64,000 nt of DNA, from assembly GCA_035048495.1 (NCBI GenBank), contig CM068549.1, forward strand, positions 20,741,103 to 20,805,102, read 5' to 3'. This document shows positions 41,801-52,136 of the stretch, in pieces (the stretch's first letter is position 1; each line of letters opens with the position of its first letter). Made by a program: the position numbers and the translations under genes. The stretch comes from Euptelea pleiosperma. Its lineage: Eukaryota; Streptophyta; Magnoliopsida; Ranunculales; Eupteleaceae. The notes under the pieces are model-generated. The model was not told the origin of the DNA, made no database searches, and worked only from the letters and a program-made list of their open reading frames with translations.

Positions 41801-44437
41801 ACTCAGTTTGTGTGTTACATTCCTAAGCCTATAACTAGTGACTTGTTCCCAACCGGACCACGTAATTTGACTCAATCTCTTTCATTATAATTGTTTAAAC
41901 ATATTTGAAGTGTTGGAACAAGATTCGGGACTGTCGTAACAAGTTTCCCCCATCCGTGCGTCAATGACTCTAATTGGACTCAGTTTGTGCGTTACATTCC
42001 TAAGCATATAACAAGTGACTTTTTCCCAACCGGACCACGTAATTTGACTCAATCTCTTCCTTTATAATTTTTTAAACATATTTGAAGTGTTGGAACAAGA
42101 TTCGGGACAGTCGAAACAAGTTTGCTCCATTCGTGCGTCAATGACTCTAATTGGACTTAATTTGTGCGTTACATTCCGAAGCCTGTAACTAGTGACTTGT
42201 TCTCAACCGGACCTCGTAATTTGACTCAATATCTTCTATTACAATTGTTTTAAGACATTTGAAGTGTTGGAACATGATTCGGGACTGTCGAAACAAGTTT
42301 GCCCCATCCGTGCGTCAATAACTCAAATTGGACTTAGTTTGTGCGGTACATTCCTAAGCTTATAACAAGTGATTTTTTCACAACCGAACCTGGTAATTTG
42401 ACTCAATCTCTTCTATTACAATTGTTTAAACACATTTGAAGTTTTGGAACAAGATTCATGATGGTCGAAACAAGTTTGCTCCATCCGTGCGTCAATGTCT
42501 CTAATTGCACTTAGTTTGTGTGTTACATTCCTAAGCCTATAACTAGTGACTTGTTCTCAACCCGATCTCGGAATTTGACTCTATATTTTCTATTACAATT
42601 GTTTAAACACATTTGAAGTATTGGAACCAGATTCGGGACAGTCGAAACAAGTTTGCTCCATTCGTGCATCAATGACTCTAATTGGACTTAGTTTGGGCGT
42701 TACATTCCTAAGCCTATAACTAGTGACTTGTTCTCAACCGGACCTCGTAATTTCACTCAATATCTTCTATTAAAATTATTGAAACACATTTGAATTGTAG
42801 AAACAAGATTCAGAACTGTCGAAACAAGTTTGCCCCATCCGTGCGTCAATGACTCTAATTGGACTCAGTTTGTGCGTTACATTCCTAAGCTTATAACAAG
42901 TGACTTTTTCGCAACCGGACCACGTAATTTGACTCAATCTCTTCCATTACAATTGTTTAAACACATTTGAAGTCTTGGAACAAGATTCGGGACAGTAGAA
43001 ACAAGTTTGCTCCATCCGTGCGTCAATGTCTCTAATTGGACTCAGTTTGTGTGTTACATTCCTAAGCCTATAACTAGTGACTTGTTCCCAACCGGATTAC
43101 ATAATTTGACTCAATCTCTTCCATTGTAATTGTTTAAACATATTTGAAGTGTTGGAACAAGATTCGGGACTGTCGTAACAAGTTTGCCCCATCCGTGCGT
43201 CAATGACTCTAATTGGACTCAGTTTGTGTGTTACATTCCTAAGCATATAACAAGTGACTTTTTCCCAACCGGACCACGTAATTTGACTCAATCTCTTCCA
43301 TTATAATTGTTTCAACATATTTGAAGTGTTGGAACAAGATTCGGGACAGTCGAAACAAGTTTGCTCCATTCGTGCGTCAATGACTCGAATTGGACTTAAT
43401 TTGTGCGTTACATTCCGAAGCCTGTAACTAGTGACTTGTTCTCAACCGGACCTCGTAATTTGACTCAATATCTTCTATTACAATTGTTTTAAGACATTTG
43501 AAGTGTTGGAACAAGATTCGGGACTGTCGAAACAAGTTTGCCCCATCCGTGCGTCAATAACTCAAATTGGACTTAGTTTATGCGTTACATTCCTAAGCTT
43601 ATAACAAGTGATTTTTTCACAACCGAACCTGGTAATTTGACTCAATCTCTTCTATTACAATTGTTTAAACACATTTGAAGTTTTGGAACAAGATTCATGA
43701 TGGTCGAAATAAGTTTGCTCCATCCGTGCGTCAATGTCTCTAATTGCACTTAGTTTGTGTGTTACATTCCTAAGCCTATAACTAGTGACTTGTTCTCAAC
43801 CGGATCTCGTAATTTGACTCTATATTTTCTATTACAATTTTTTAAACACATTTGAAGTATTGGAACCAGATTCGGGACAGTCGAAACAAGTTTGCTCCAT
43901 TCGTGCATCAATGACTCTAATTGGACTTAGTTTGGGCGTTACATTCCTAAGCCTATAACTAGTGACTTGTTCTCAACCGGACCTCGTAATTTGACTCAAT
44001 ATCTTCTATTAGAATTGTTGAAACACATTTGAATTGTAGAAACAAGATTCAGAACTGTCGAAACAAGTTTGCCCCATCCGTGCGCCAATGACTCTAATTG
44101 GACTCAGTTTGTGCGTTACATTCCTAAGCTTATAACAAGTGACTTTTTCGCAACCGGACCACGTAATTTGACTCAATCTCTTCCATTACAATTGTTTAAA
44201 CACATTTGAAGTCTTGGAACAAGATTCGGGACAGTAGAAACAAGTTTGCTCCATCCGTGCGTCAATGTCTCTAATTGGACTCAGTTTGTGTGTTACATTC
44301 CTAAGCCTATAACTAGTGACTTGTTCCCAACCGGATCACGTAATTTGACTCAATCTCTTCCATTGTAATTGTTTAAACATATTTGAAGATTGGAACAAGA
44401 TTCGGGACTGTCGTAACAAGTTTACCCCATCCGTGCG
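38900..44437 (+). repeat. Regular seven-monomer higher-order repeat (1239 bp)
   Basis: The monomer-type marker ATTCATGATGG (one copy ATTAATGATGG) occurs at 39976, 41215, 42454 and 43693, three consecutive spacings of exactly 1239 = 7 x 177 bp. The seven types follow each other in the same order in each unit. This is the most regular part of the array; the last monomer is cut by element 2 at 44437. Confidence 0.88.
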
Positions 44438-44619
44438 TGATATTCGCTCAAAAGTTCTTATTTTAAGCACTTATCCTGTTAGCGTTATCGCACTCTCCTA
44501 CGTAAAACTGCTCTAATTATCCACTTTTCTACGTAAGAGTCTATCTCATTGCGTAAAACACACTTTTCTGGACGAAATGGTATATTTGCATGCATTAAAC
44601 ACATTTTTGGAAGTCTAGA

Positions 44620-44626
44620 TATAAAG
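44620..44626 (+). promoter_or_regulatory. TATA-like box in 5' LTR of element 2
   Basis: TATAAAG in the same conserved context (AGTCTAGA upstream, CCGTTCTG downstream) as at 3380 in element 1 and 57487 in the 3' LTR. Probable core promoter for the element's RNA. Confidence 0.55.
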
Positions 44627-44885
44627 CCGTTCTGATTGAGTCTCATTACGCGCTTCTTTTGTCGCAGGAAACCCGATCAGACGGTTCTCAAGACTGGTGG
44701 GCCCACAATCAACCTACAATGCCTTTAATCAAAGCATAAAGAGCCAGTGGACTTGGACAAAAAGATGTAGGCCAAAGACGGGAGAGCCAGAGAGTCGGAA
44801 AAGCCTGAGAGAAGATTAAGAGAGAAGGAGAGGCAAGCCCTCAAAGAAGAGACTAAGGAGATTAAAGCTTATCAACTAACACAAG

Positions 44886-44952
44886 ATGAGGACTTGCTCA
44901 ATTGGTAAAGCATGCAGAAGACCAAGTCAAAGACCAAGGTTCAAGCCCCTAT
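44886..44952 (+). promoter_or_regulatory. tRNA-like module with Pol III A and B boxes in the 5' LTR
   Basis: TTGCTCAATTGGTAAAGC resembles a tRNA D-arm/A box, and GGTTCAAGCCC, about 35 bp further on, fits the B-box pattern RGTTCRANNCC. The spacing suits an internal Pol III promoter. The acceptor and T stems do not pair well, so this is not a functional tRNA gene; it may be the head of a tRNA-derived SINE captured by the LTR. An identical copy is at 57753-57819 in the 3' LTR. It is not seen in the LTR of element 1. Confidence 0.5.
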
Positions 44953-45581
44953 ACTATCATTTTTCTCTTTATTTTGTAATATTTCTCTCTCTTCTCTCCT
45001 CTCTCTCTCCAAACCATCATTCTCTCTCTACTCTTGAATCCACATCATCCGATCCTCTCCCCTCCCTCAATCACTCAATTCTATGGCCTACCTTGGCCAA
45101 TTTCCATTACTCGATCATCACCGTCCATCTCTACCATGCGATCGCTCAGTCAGTCCCCAATCATCCATTTTACCATCTCATAAATCCAATGGCCCTCATC
45201 ACTTCATGTTCAATCCTATGGGCCTAAGCCAAGATGAAGTGCGGGCCCGGGCCCATTACCCATGGCCCAGCCATCCAGTGGGACCCACATACCCAACATG
45301 GACTGGAAATGGCTGCTAAAGAAGGAAAGAAGAGAATTTTGAAAAGAATTTTTAAAAATCAAACATTTTTCAAAAAGGAATTTTTTGACTCAATCTTTTC
45401 AAAAAATGGAGGTATTTACATTTTAGAAACGTGGGTTTCTAAGTTAGGAACCCACGGTTATATACAAAGGTTTTCTAGAAAAAGATATTTTGTGGAAAAG
45501 AATTTTTAAAAATCGTGGGATTCTAATCTGGGAACCCACGATTTTACCAAAAAAATGAAGGAGAATCAAAAGATTTTTAAG

Positions 45582-45824
45582 TTCTTCCACCTCTGCACCA
45601 ACATCAGATATCCCTGTGCAGAAATCCAAGGCTAAAGACAAATCCATTTGTCGAGTAAAGCCTCCCTTCCCGGACAGACTTGTCCAAGATAAGCGGGATC
45701 AGCAATTCTCAGAGATCTTAGACGTCTTTAAAGACGTCCAGATCAATATCCCATTCCTTTCTGCTATCAAGCAAATCCCTTCCTATGCCAAATTCCTCAA
45801 GGACTTGTGCACAGTTAAGCGGCG
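45582..45824 (+). pseudogene. Captured gag-protease fragment inside the 5' LTR
   Basis: These 243 bp equal 51449-51691 of the gag-protease frame with no difference noticed. They encode the linker segment between the gag Q-rich region and the protease (it includes [10 protein letters not shown]). Both ends are abrupt: the left abuts LTR sequence after TTTTTAAG and the right runs into the T-rich tract after GCGGCG. The copy lacks a start and any complete domain. Near-perfect identity means it arose at or after the last replication of this element, probably by template switching in reverse transcription or by later conversion. Confidence 0.9.
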
Positions 45825-46029
45825 CCATCATTTTATTTTTTTATTTTTATTTTTTTATTTTTATTTCTTTTAATTTTTTCTTTTTTTTTATTTTTTATTT
45901 TTTTCTTTATTTTTTATTTCTTTTTTTTTCTTTTATCTTTTTCTTTATTTTTTTTTTATTTTTATTTTTTTCTTTTTTTTCTTTTTTATATATTATTTTT
46001 TTTTTTTTTTTTTTTTCTAATTATTTTTA

Positions 46030-46069
<40 letters not shown>

Positions 46070-46164
46070 TATATCTTTTTTTTTTTCTTATTTTCTTTTT
46101 TATTACTCTTTTTTCTTTTTAATATTAATATTTAATTTTCTCTTTTTTTTTTTTTTTTTATTTT

Positions 46165-46200
<36 letters not shown>

Positions 46201-46204
46201 CTGG
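45825..46204 (+). repeat. T-rich low-complexity tract
   Basis: About 380 bp, almost all T with scattered A and C. It directly precedes the inverted LTR copy, at the place where the inverted A tract of the 3' LTR (59276-59305) would fall. It is therefore best read as an expanded reverse complement of that tract. Phe-rich open frames across it are meaningless. Confidence 0.8.
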
Positions 46205-47147
46205 TTTTATTTTCTTGAGAAGATGAATATCAAGGAAGGAAAGAACGGTTTCAAGAGGTGGAGTGTGTCAAGGGGGGAAGATGGAACGTGAATCCAGCCA
46301 TGGGGAGTGACGGCTTGGGCTTTTGTGAGAAGATGGAATGGGCGTGGAGGAGATGAGAACGTGGGAGTGTGAGTGGGAGACGTTGCTTTGGAGTTGGCTG
46401 ACCGGAGTTGCAGACTGCAACTCCGGTAATAGAAAAGATGAAGAAGGACAAGCGGTGATGAGTGCAAATGTGCTGCTCTTTGGCACGTCTGTGTTTGTGT
46501 AAACCAGACCGTGATGAGCAAGAGCTGGGAAGGCAAATGGTGTTGCTCGTGGGGAGCAATAGGTAGTGGCTGGTGAGTTTCAGCAAGAAGAGAGAACTCT
46601 CTCCTTCAAGGAAAACGTGGAGCAATGGTGGAGGTAGCAACGGCCTGGTGGTGTGGGCGTAATGGCAGCAAGAAGAAGGAATTCTTCTTATTCCAAAACG
46701 TGGGGGGGGGGGGGGTCTAGGGTTTGATATCTCCACCCTTTATATATGGGAACCACGGTTTCTATTTCTTTAAAGCTCATTTTCCATCTTTTGGTAGGAA
46801 CCGTGGGTTCCTACATTAGAAACCCACGGTTTCTTAAAAATCTTTTGATTCTCCTTCATTTTTTTGGTAAAATCGTGGGTTCCCAGATTAGAATCCCACG
46901 ATTTTTAAAAATTCTTTTCCACAAAATATCTTTTTCTAGAAAACCTTTGTATATAACCGTGGGTTCCTAACTTAGAAACCCACGTTTCTAAAATGTAAAT
47001 ACCTCCATTTTTTGAAAAGATTGAGTCAAAAAATTCCTTTTTGAAAAATGTTTGATTTTTAAAAATTCTTTTCAAAATTCTCTTCTTTCCTTCTTTAGCA
47101 GCCATTTCCAGTCCATGTTGGGTATGTGGGTCCCACTAGATGGCCGG
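46205..47147 (-). repeat. Inverted LTR segment within the 5' LTR
   Basis: Reverse complement of about 58135-59279 of the 3' LTR, lacking about 200 bp (roughly 58905-59105). The part 46835-47130 is also inverted relative to about 45280-45580 of the same 5' LTR, forming a long inverted repeat with about 1.25 kb between arms. It ends with a few mismatches around 47137-47147, where it joins a second inverted piece at a short GGC overlap. Confidence 0.85.
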
Positions 47148-47328
47148 GCAAATGGTGTTGCTCGTGGGGAGCAATAGGTAGTGGCTGGTGAGTTTCAGCA
47201 AGAAGAGAGAACTCTCTCCTTCAAGGAAAACGTGGAGCAATGGTGGAGGTAGCAACGGCCTGGTGGTGTGGGCGTAATGGCAGCAAGAAGAAGGAATTCT
47301 TCTTATTCCAAAACGTGGGGGGGGGGGG
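47148..47328 (-). repeat. Second copy of an inverted LTR piece
   Basis: Repeats 46533-46715 in direct orientation, 615 bp downstream, apart from a shorter G run (12 against 14 bases). It stops at the G run, after which the LTR resumes in normal orientation (TAAAGAAGAATG). The G/C homopolymer seems to have acted as a junction point. Confidence 0.85.
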
Positions 47329-47910
47329 TAAAGAAGAATGAAGGTGGGAAGAGGTAAAGCTTCTTGTCTTTAGTTGCTGCCCATCCTTGCTGATTCGTCT
47401 CCACTCCAAGGTAAGAGTTCTCTTCTCTCTCTAGATCTCTCCACTTTCTCTCTCCCCCATATTTTCTCTCTCTAGGATAGCCTTCTTCGATGTTTCTCTC
47501 TCTACATTTTCTAATTTCTCTCTCTAATTTTTATGGTTTTCTAGGTTAATTTTTGAATTTAGTTTGATTTTGTAAGACTCATTGAGGATGAATAAAATTA
47601 TTATTTTTGCATTTGTTAGTTTACTTTTGTGTTTTTGATTATTTGTGGTAATTTCTCTCTCTAAAAATCACTAAGAATGTTTTAAATCCATCACCATTCT
47701 CACCTCTCCATGTTTTCTTGATAAAAATCCGTCATTTCATGTCGTTGAATTACGCAAACTAACCCCGAGTGCGGATCGACATCCGACACGAGCCACTGTA
47801 CAACCCTGTGATTTTTGCAGGATTTGAGTGAAAAAGAATCGGATAATTACAAATATTGTTGAGATCTAGGATTTCCGAAACCAACGACGCGGAAAAAACC
47901 TACTTTCAAA

Positions 47911-47928
47911 TGGCGCCGTTGCCGCTCG
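47911..47928 (+). other. Primer-binding site of element 2
   Basis: TGGCGCCGTTGCCG begins two bases after the LTR end. This is the usual start of plant Ty3/gypsy Tat/Athila primer-binding sites, pairing with the 3' end of a host tRNA (tRNA-Asp is the common assignment; not checked here). It fixes the 3' boundary of the 5' LTR. Confidence 0.8.
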
Positions 47929-49619
47929 GGTGTTCGGGAGTGCGAAAAAGGACGTAAAGACGGAATTGGAAAGTTGCTGAAGCGGAAAGCTGCTCAATTT
48001 TGCCAGCCCAACCTTTTCGGGAAACTTTCTATTTTTTTGTTTTTGTTGATTTTTAGCAGTTTTTAAATTACTATTTTTAATGCCTCGGAAGGCCGAGTGC
48101 AATTTGTAATAATTTAGGAATTTTACTGCTTTCCATATAACTGCTAGATCTTGTTCTAGGGTTTTTTAGAAACCCTAGATTAAGTGAAAAATACCAAAAA
48201 AATAATAAATTCAAAATTCAAAAAAATTAGGGTTTCATATTCTGCAGATTTTTAAAAATCACCAATCAAGGATTTGCGATTTTTGGAAAGATTCTAAAAT
48301 CTTGAAACTTTGCTAAATTAGGGTTTCCCCTCTTAGAAGTTTCCTCTTTAGAAGTATTTCTATCTTTAGAAATCTTCCGAATTTGGAAAAGTCTGCAAAA
48401 GGAAACACCCCAAATCTAGCAGAATTTCAATTTTGGGAAATTCCCCAAAATTATAAGGGATCTCGCAATCAAATCTTTCTTGGAAGATCTCCACAGTTCG
48501 GGAAACTTTCCAATCTAGGTATTTTCCAATCTGGGAATTCCTAAATTTTAACCCATCTCGAATTTGGAAATTAATTCAAAAACTTGCTTAAATCCAGTGC
48601 TTGTTCAGTGAACCCTAAAAAGGCAAGGATCTTCCAAATAGAATCCCGTATACCTAGACCGTGCGATCTAACTTTTCTGCAGGAAAACGATCTAGTGTGG
48701 GTAGGGAGCGAAAGCTCAAAGAGGTGGAGTCGGGCCCAAGCCCATTAGGATACCCCTCTCTAACCCATGGAGGCGACCCCGTGGCGTGGCCCACGGGAGG
48801 TAAGTCTCTATCCTCGCCTTGAGTGCGATACAGAGCAATTTGGGTAAATCATTGCCGCTTGTCTATTTGCTTTCGCATACATATTATTCGACTTGCGTGG
48901 CGTGGCCGTTAATTAATCAACTCTAAGAGAGCAGACCCAGCTCCAAATTGAAACTGGTGGGATTTCATCACCCACCTCATCATTCCAACTGATTTGATCC
49001 CAAGGCTCCATTTAAATAAAAAGAATCAAGAAGTAGAGCCAATTAGCCCGGTGTTCGAGGAAAAATCCACACAAAGCGAACCCGCTTAACATCCAATCGA
49101 AATAAGACCACGAGCGCGGGTCCCTGTTGTCTAACACACCCATAAGTCCCTGCTACTCAAGTACACTGAGCTCGACGTGGCATCTTGGACTATTCGGCGA
49201 TTAGTTGCGTGTGGACTAGGAACACGCATCAACCCTAGCTTAACCCGAGGGAACACTCTTCTTATCCACTTGACCAATCCGGTTAGTCTGGGACGTACTT
49301 AAGTCAGCCATTGTGCCGCACGTCTGTCTAGGCTTCGGATTGCCTTGTTGTTAACTAGAGTTAGTACTAAAGGATTCGCTCTGAAGAGTGTAGCCTGGTG
49401 AGAACCTCTGAGTGCAAAACAGTTAGTCCGGCGGTTAAAAGATAAACCAGTGGTCCGCCCACTGTCATAATCTACTCTAGCCCCAAAACTAACTAAGATA
49501 ATTCCTAAAATATATCCTGATTGCTTAGAATAGGATTATCTGTGCTTGGTGTGCATCATTTAGGATAGTGTTCCTCTCTGGCAACTTTTTGCCAAGTATA
49601 GAGCTTGCCTCATTCGCGT
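47929..49619 (+). other. Untranslated leader between primer-binding site and gag
   Basis: About 1.7 kb without a credible reading frame. It is AT-rich to about 48600, then more balanced. A short hairpin (CCCGTGG with CCACGGG, about 48778-48797) could form in the RNA, but no function can be claimed. Long leaders are common in this retrotransposon branch. Confidence 0.6.
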
Positions 49620-52136
49620 ATGCCCGTTTGGAATCGTCCGAACAAACGCTTGGTTCGATCTGAGAATCACATCCCTACAGTGGATCCTCCACTAAATTCT
49701 TCCCCATCTCTTTCACCACCCGCCTCCCCCAGTACTACTACCTTTGTAGTCATGGCAGTCGAACGACCTCTTATCGAGACGTTCGCTCCTATCTCTGCCA
49801 ATCCGCCCACTTGCATTGTTCTCCCACCTACTACGGCGGTACAATTTGAGATCAGGCCACAGACGATCCAAATGCTGCCAACCTTTCGTGGTCTCCCAAG
49901 AGAAGACCCATATTCCCATATTAGGGAATTCCAACATGTCATCCTACTTTTCAAGAATCAGAACCTTGATGATGACAATGTCCGTCTGCGAGTTTTCCCA
50001 TTCTCGCTCAAAGACCGAGCCTCAGATTGGCTCTACTCCTTACCCGCTGATTCAATCAGCAGTTGGAAAGAATTGGTGGGCAAATTCATGTCTAAATTCT
50101 ACCCCATGACTCGGACTAACCAAATGAAGCAACTCATCCAGGACTTTCGACAGAAGTCCGATGAGAAATTTTTTGAAGCATGGGATAGATTCCAAGACTA
50201 CCTGACTAAGTGTCCCCACCATAGCATCGACAAGGGCAATCTTGTCCATGTCTTCTACAAGGGACTTACTGATGAGTCCCGGACCATGGTAGAGTCAATG
50301 TGCCAAGGAAAATTCCTGCACCAAACTCCGACCGATGCATACAAATTCTTGGGAGAGTTAGGCGAAAACTCTCAACATTGGACGACTGACTCAGAGTTTA
50401 GTCGAACCACTTCGGTCCAAAGGACAACCAAGGGACATGATGCTACAGCTGATACTGAGCTTCGATCAGTCATTCAAGAGTTGAGCAAGTCAGTCTCGGC
50501 ACTGGCTGTGTCTGTACAAAAGCCTACTCAACAATCCACCCCAGTCATGCATGTGGGACACGAGAGCCCTATGGAATCCTGCACCCTCTGTCTGCAACCC
50601 TCCCATACTACTGAGCATTGTCCTTTGAATGAAGGGTGGTCTAATCCTCTTCAGGAAGAAGTTTGTGCTTTCAGCGCATACAAACCACCCACTCAGAACT
50701 CGTATAGTCAATCTTATCATCCGGACACGAGAAACCACCCTAACTTCTCTTGGAGGCCTCAGTCTACTCAACCTCAAGCTCAACCTCCGCGTCAACCTCA
50801 GGGCATGTATCCCCCTGGGTTCAATCAACCCAATAGGCAATTCAATCAGGGCCAATATCAGCAGAATCAGTACCCCTCTACTCAGAACCAGCAGTTCCAA
50901 CAGGGTCAATACTCTGGACAACAGAGCACATTTCAGAATCAGCAAAGAGTTCCCCAGAACTTTCAGAACCAACAGATTGTCCCAACTAATTCTTCCGCCT
51001 ATAACTATAATGCCCCGATGAGCTCGAGTCGCGAATTGGTGCCTCAGCTCCCTTTAGCTGTTCCTCAACAGTCGGTCCCCAAATCTGGTATTGAAGACCT
51101 TCTAGCTCAACTCATTACTCAGCAACAACAATCTATGCAACGCCTAGAGCAACAGCAACAGCAATCCATGCTTCGTCTAGAGCAACGTCTAGGTAACTTG
51201 GAAGCTGAGAAAGCTAAGGGGATCTTTCCTAGCCAACCTATTGCAAACCCTAAAGGAAATGCCAAAGGGGCAGTATATGAGATCGGATCCCAATCTCAAA
51301 GCCAGAATGAGAAGTGTCAAGGGGAGGTGCAAGCTGTAACCACCCTACGATCTGGAAAAACTGTGGACATGGGAGTCCAACCACCACCGGTGCCATCTCC
51401 GGCACCCATCACTCGCACAGAGGAAACTAGTCCTAATCCTACCTCTGCTTCTTCCACCTCTGCACCAACATCAGATATCCCTGTGCAGAAATCCAAGGCT
51501 AAAGACAAATCCATTTGTCGAGTAAAGCCTCCCTTCCCGGACAGACTTGTCCAAGATAAGCGGGATCAGCAATTCTCAGAGATCTTAGACGTCTTTAAAG
51601 ACGTCCAGATCAATATCCCATTCCTTTCTGCTATCAAGCAAATCCCTTCCTATGCCAAATTCCTCAAGGACTTGTGCACAGTTAAGCGGCGTACGCATGT
51701 ACCCAAAGCTGCCTTCTTGGCCGAAAAAGCTACAGCATTCATTCAACGCAATAGTGTGATCAAACACAAGGATCCAGGTAGCCCAACTGTCCAATGTGAA
51801 ATTGGAGACAACTTTAGCTGCACTGCCTTGCTAGATTTAGGGGCTAGCGTTAACCTCATACCGTTCTCGGTATATCAGCAGTTAGGACTGAAAGATATGA
51901 AGCCTACCAATATCACCCTGAAATTGGCTGATCAGTCCATCAAGATTCCAAGAGGAATCATTGAAGATGTCCTAGTAAAAGTCGCTGACTTTTACTATCC
52001 TGTGGACTTTATCATTCTAGACACCGAGCCGTGTCACGGACAACCGCATTCCGGTCATCTTAGGCCGTCCATTCCTTGCCACCGCGAACGCACACATCGG
52101 GTGCCGGGACGGAAACATGTCCATTGCTTTTGGTAA
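49620..52136 (+). CDS. Gag-protease polyprotein of element 2 (frameshifted at its 3' end)
   Basis: First ATG of the frame is at 49620; the frame is open a few codons upstream (from a TTG at 49605). Gag capsid-like domain about residues 85-254 ([15 protein letters not shown], then FMSKFYP). One CCHC zinc knuckle C-x2-C-x4-H-x4-C at residues 321-334, binding RNA during packaging. A Gln/Pro/Asn-rich low-complexity region follows at about 360-530, with Gln-rich heptad-like repeats near 500-520. The aspartic protease active site is LLDLGAS with catalytic Asp739, matching the DLGAS form typical of Athila-like elements. A one-base insertion near 52032, just after ILDTEP, moves translation out of frame; the last ~35 residues are missense, while the protease C terminus ([10 protein letters not shown]) and RT continue in the next frame. 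Otherwise gag and pol would be one frame. Confidence 0.9.
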   Translation: MPVWNRPNKRLVRSENHIPTVDPPLNSSPSLSPPASPSTTTFVVMAVERPLIETFAPISANPPTCIVLPPTTAVQFEIRPQTIQMLPTFRGLPREDPYSHIREFQHVILLFKNQNLDDDNVRLRVFPFSLKDRASDWLYSLPADSISSWKELVGKFMSKFYPMTRTNQMKQLIQDFRQKSDEKFFEAWDRFQDYLTKCPHHSIDKGNLVHVFYKGLTDESRTMVESMCQGKFLHQTPTDAYKFLGELGENSQHWTTDSEFSRTTSVQRTTKGHDATADTELRSVIQELSKSVSALAVSVQKPTQQSTPVMHVGHESPMESCTLCLQPSHTTEHCPLNEGWSNPLQEEVCAFSAYKPPTQNSYSQSYHPDTRNHPNFSWRPQSTQPQAQPPRQPQGMYPPGFNQPNRQFNQGQYQQNQYPSTQNQQFQQGQYSGQQSTFQNQQRVPQNFQNQQIVPTNSSAYNYNAPMSSSRELVPQLPLAVPQQSVPKSGIEDLLAQLITQQQQSMQRLEQQQQQSMLRLEQRLGNLEAEKAKGIFPSQPIANPKGNAKGAVYEIGSQSQSQNEKCQGEVQAVTTLRSGKTVDMGVQPPPVPSPAPITRTEETSPNPTSASSTSAPTSDIPVQKSKAKDKSICRVKPPFPDRLVQDKRDQQFSEILDVFKDVQINIPFLSAIKQIPSYAKFLKDLCTVKRRTHVPKAAFLAEKATAFIQRNSVIKHKDPGSPTVQCEIGDNFSCTALLDLGASVNLIPFSVYQQLGLKDMKPTNITLKLADQSIKIPRGIIEDVLVKVADFYYPVDFIILDTEPCHGQPHSGHLRPSIPCHRERTHRVPGRKHVHCFW

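Larger units (their letters stand above)
6088..44437 (+). repeat. 177-bp tandem satellite array with higher-order structure
   Basis: About 38.35 kb of head-to-tail monomers, all on one strand. Monomer length was measured directly: successive GTGACTT/GTGATTT starts at 20138, 20315, 20492, 20669 and 20846 are each 177 bp apart. Conserved segments include CGTAATTTGACTC, CATTTGAAGT, AACAAGTTTGC and CCATCCGTGCGTCAATG. The length is in the nucleosome-sized range usual for plant centromeric satellites; centromere function is inferred, not seen. Monomers fall into at least seven recognisable types that recur in a fixed order. Open frames inside the array (for example 11106-11405 and 18476-18781) are chance products of the repeat. 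Confidence 0.95.
44438..47908 (+). repeat. 5' LTR of element 2 (3471 bp, internally rearranged)
   Basis: Compared with the 2584-bp 3' LTR it reads: forward part 44438-45581 (= 57305-58448), gag fragment 45582-45824, T-rich tract 45825-46204, inverted LTR copy 46205-47147, second inverted piece 47148-47328, forward end 47329-47908 (= 59309-59888). The LTR interval 58449-59308 is missing in forward orientation and present only inverted, with about 200 bp deleted between short CAACGTC repeats. Confidence 0.88.

Noticed and set aside
6088..44437. CRISPR-like array
   Set aside because: Repeats are contiguous 177-bp monomers without unique spacers, in a plant genome.
6088..44437. CENP-B-box-like motif in the monomer
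   Set aside because: The nearest sequence (around ATTCGGGAC and its reverse complement) does not fit the NTTCGNNNNANNCGGGN pattern.
44886..44952. Functional tRNA gene
   Set aside because: A and B boxes are recognisable, but acceptor and T stems do not pair and the identical copy lies in the other LTR; kept only as a tRNA-like module.
45785..46135. Phe-rich open frame
   Set aside because: Product of the T-rich tract; no protein character.
46207..46736. Minus-strand open frames of 109 and 161 codons, and their plus-strand counterparts at 58643-59277
   Set aside because: They lie in LTR sequence, the frames differ between LTR copies, and they end at homopolymer runs or junctions; no domain recognised.
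52017..52136. Programmed ribosomal frameshift between gag-protease and pol
   Set aside because: The shift falls inside a conserved protease segment and no slippery heptamer is evident; a single-base insertion is simpler.
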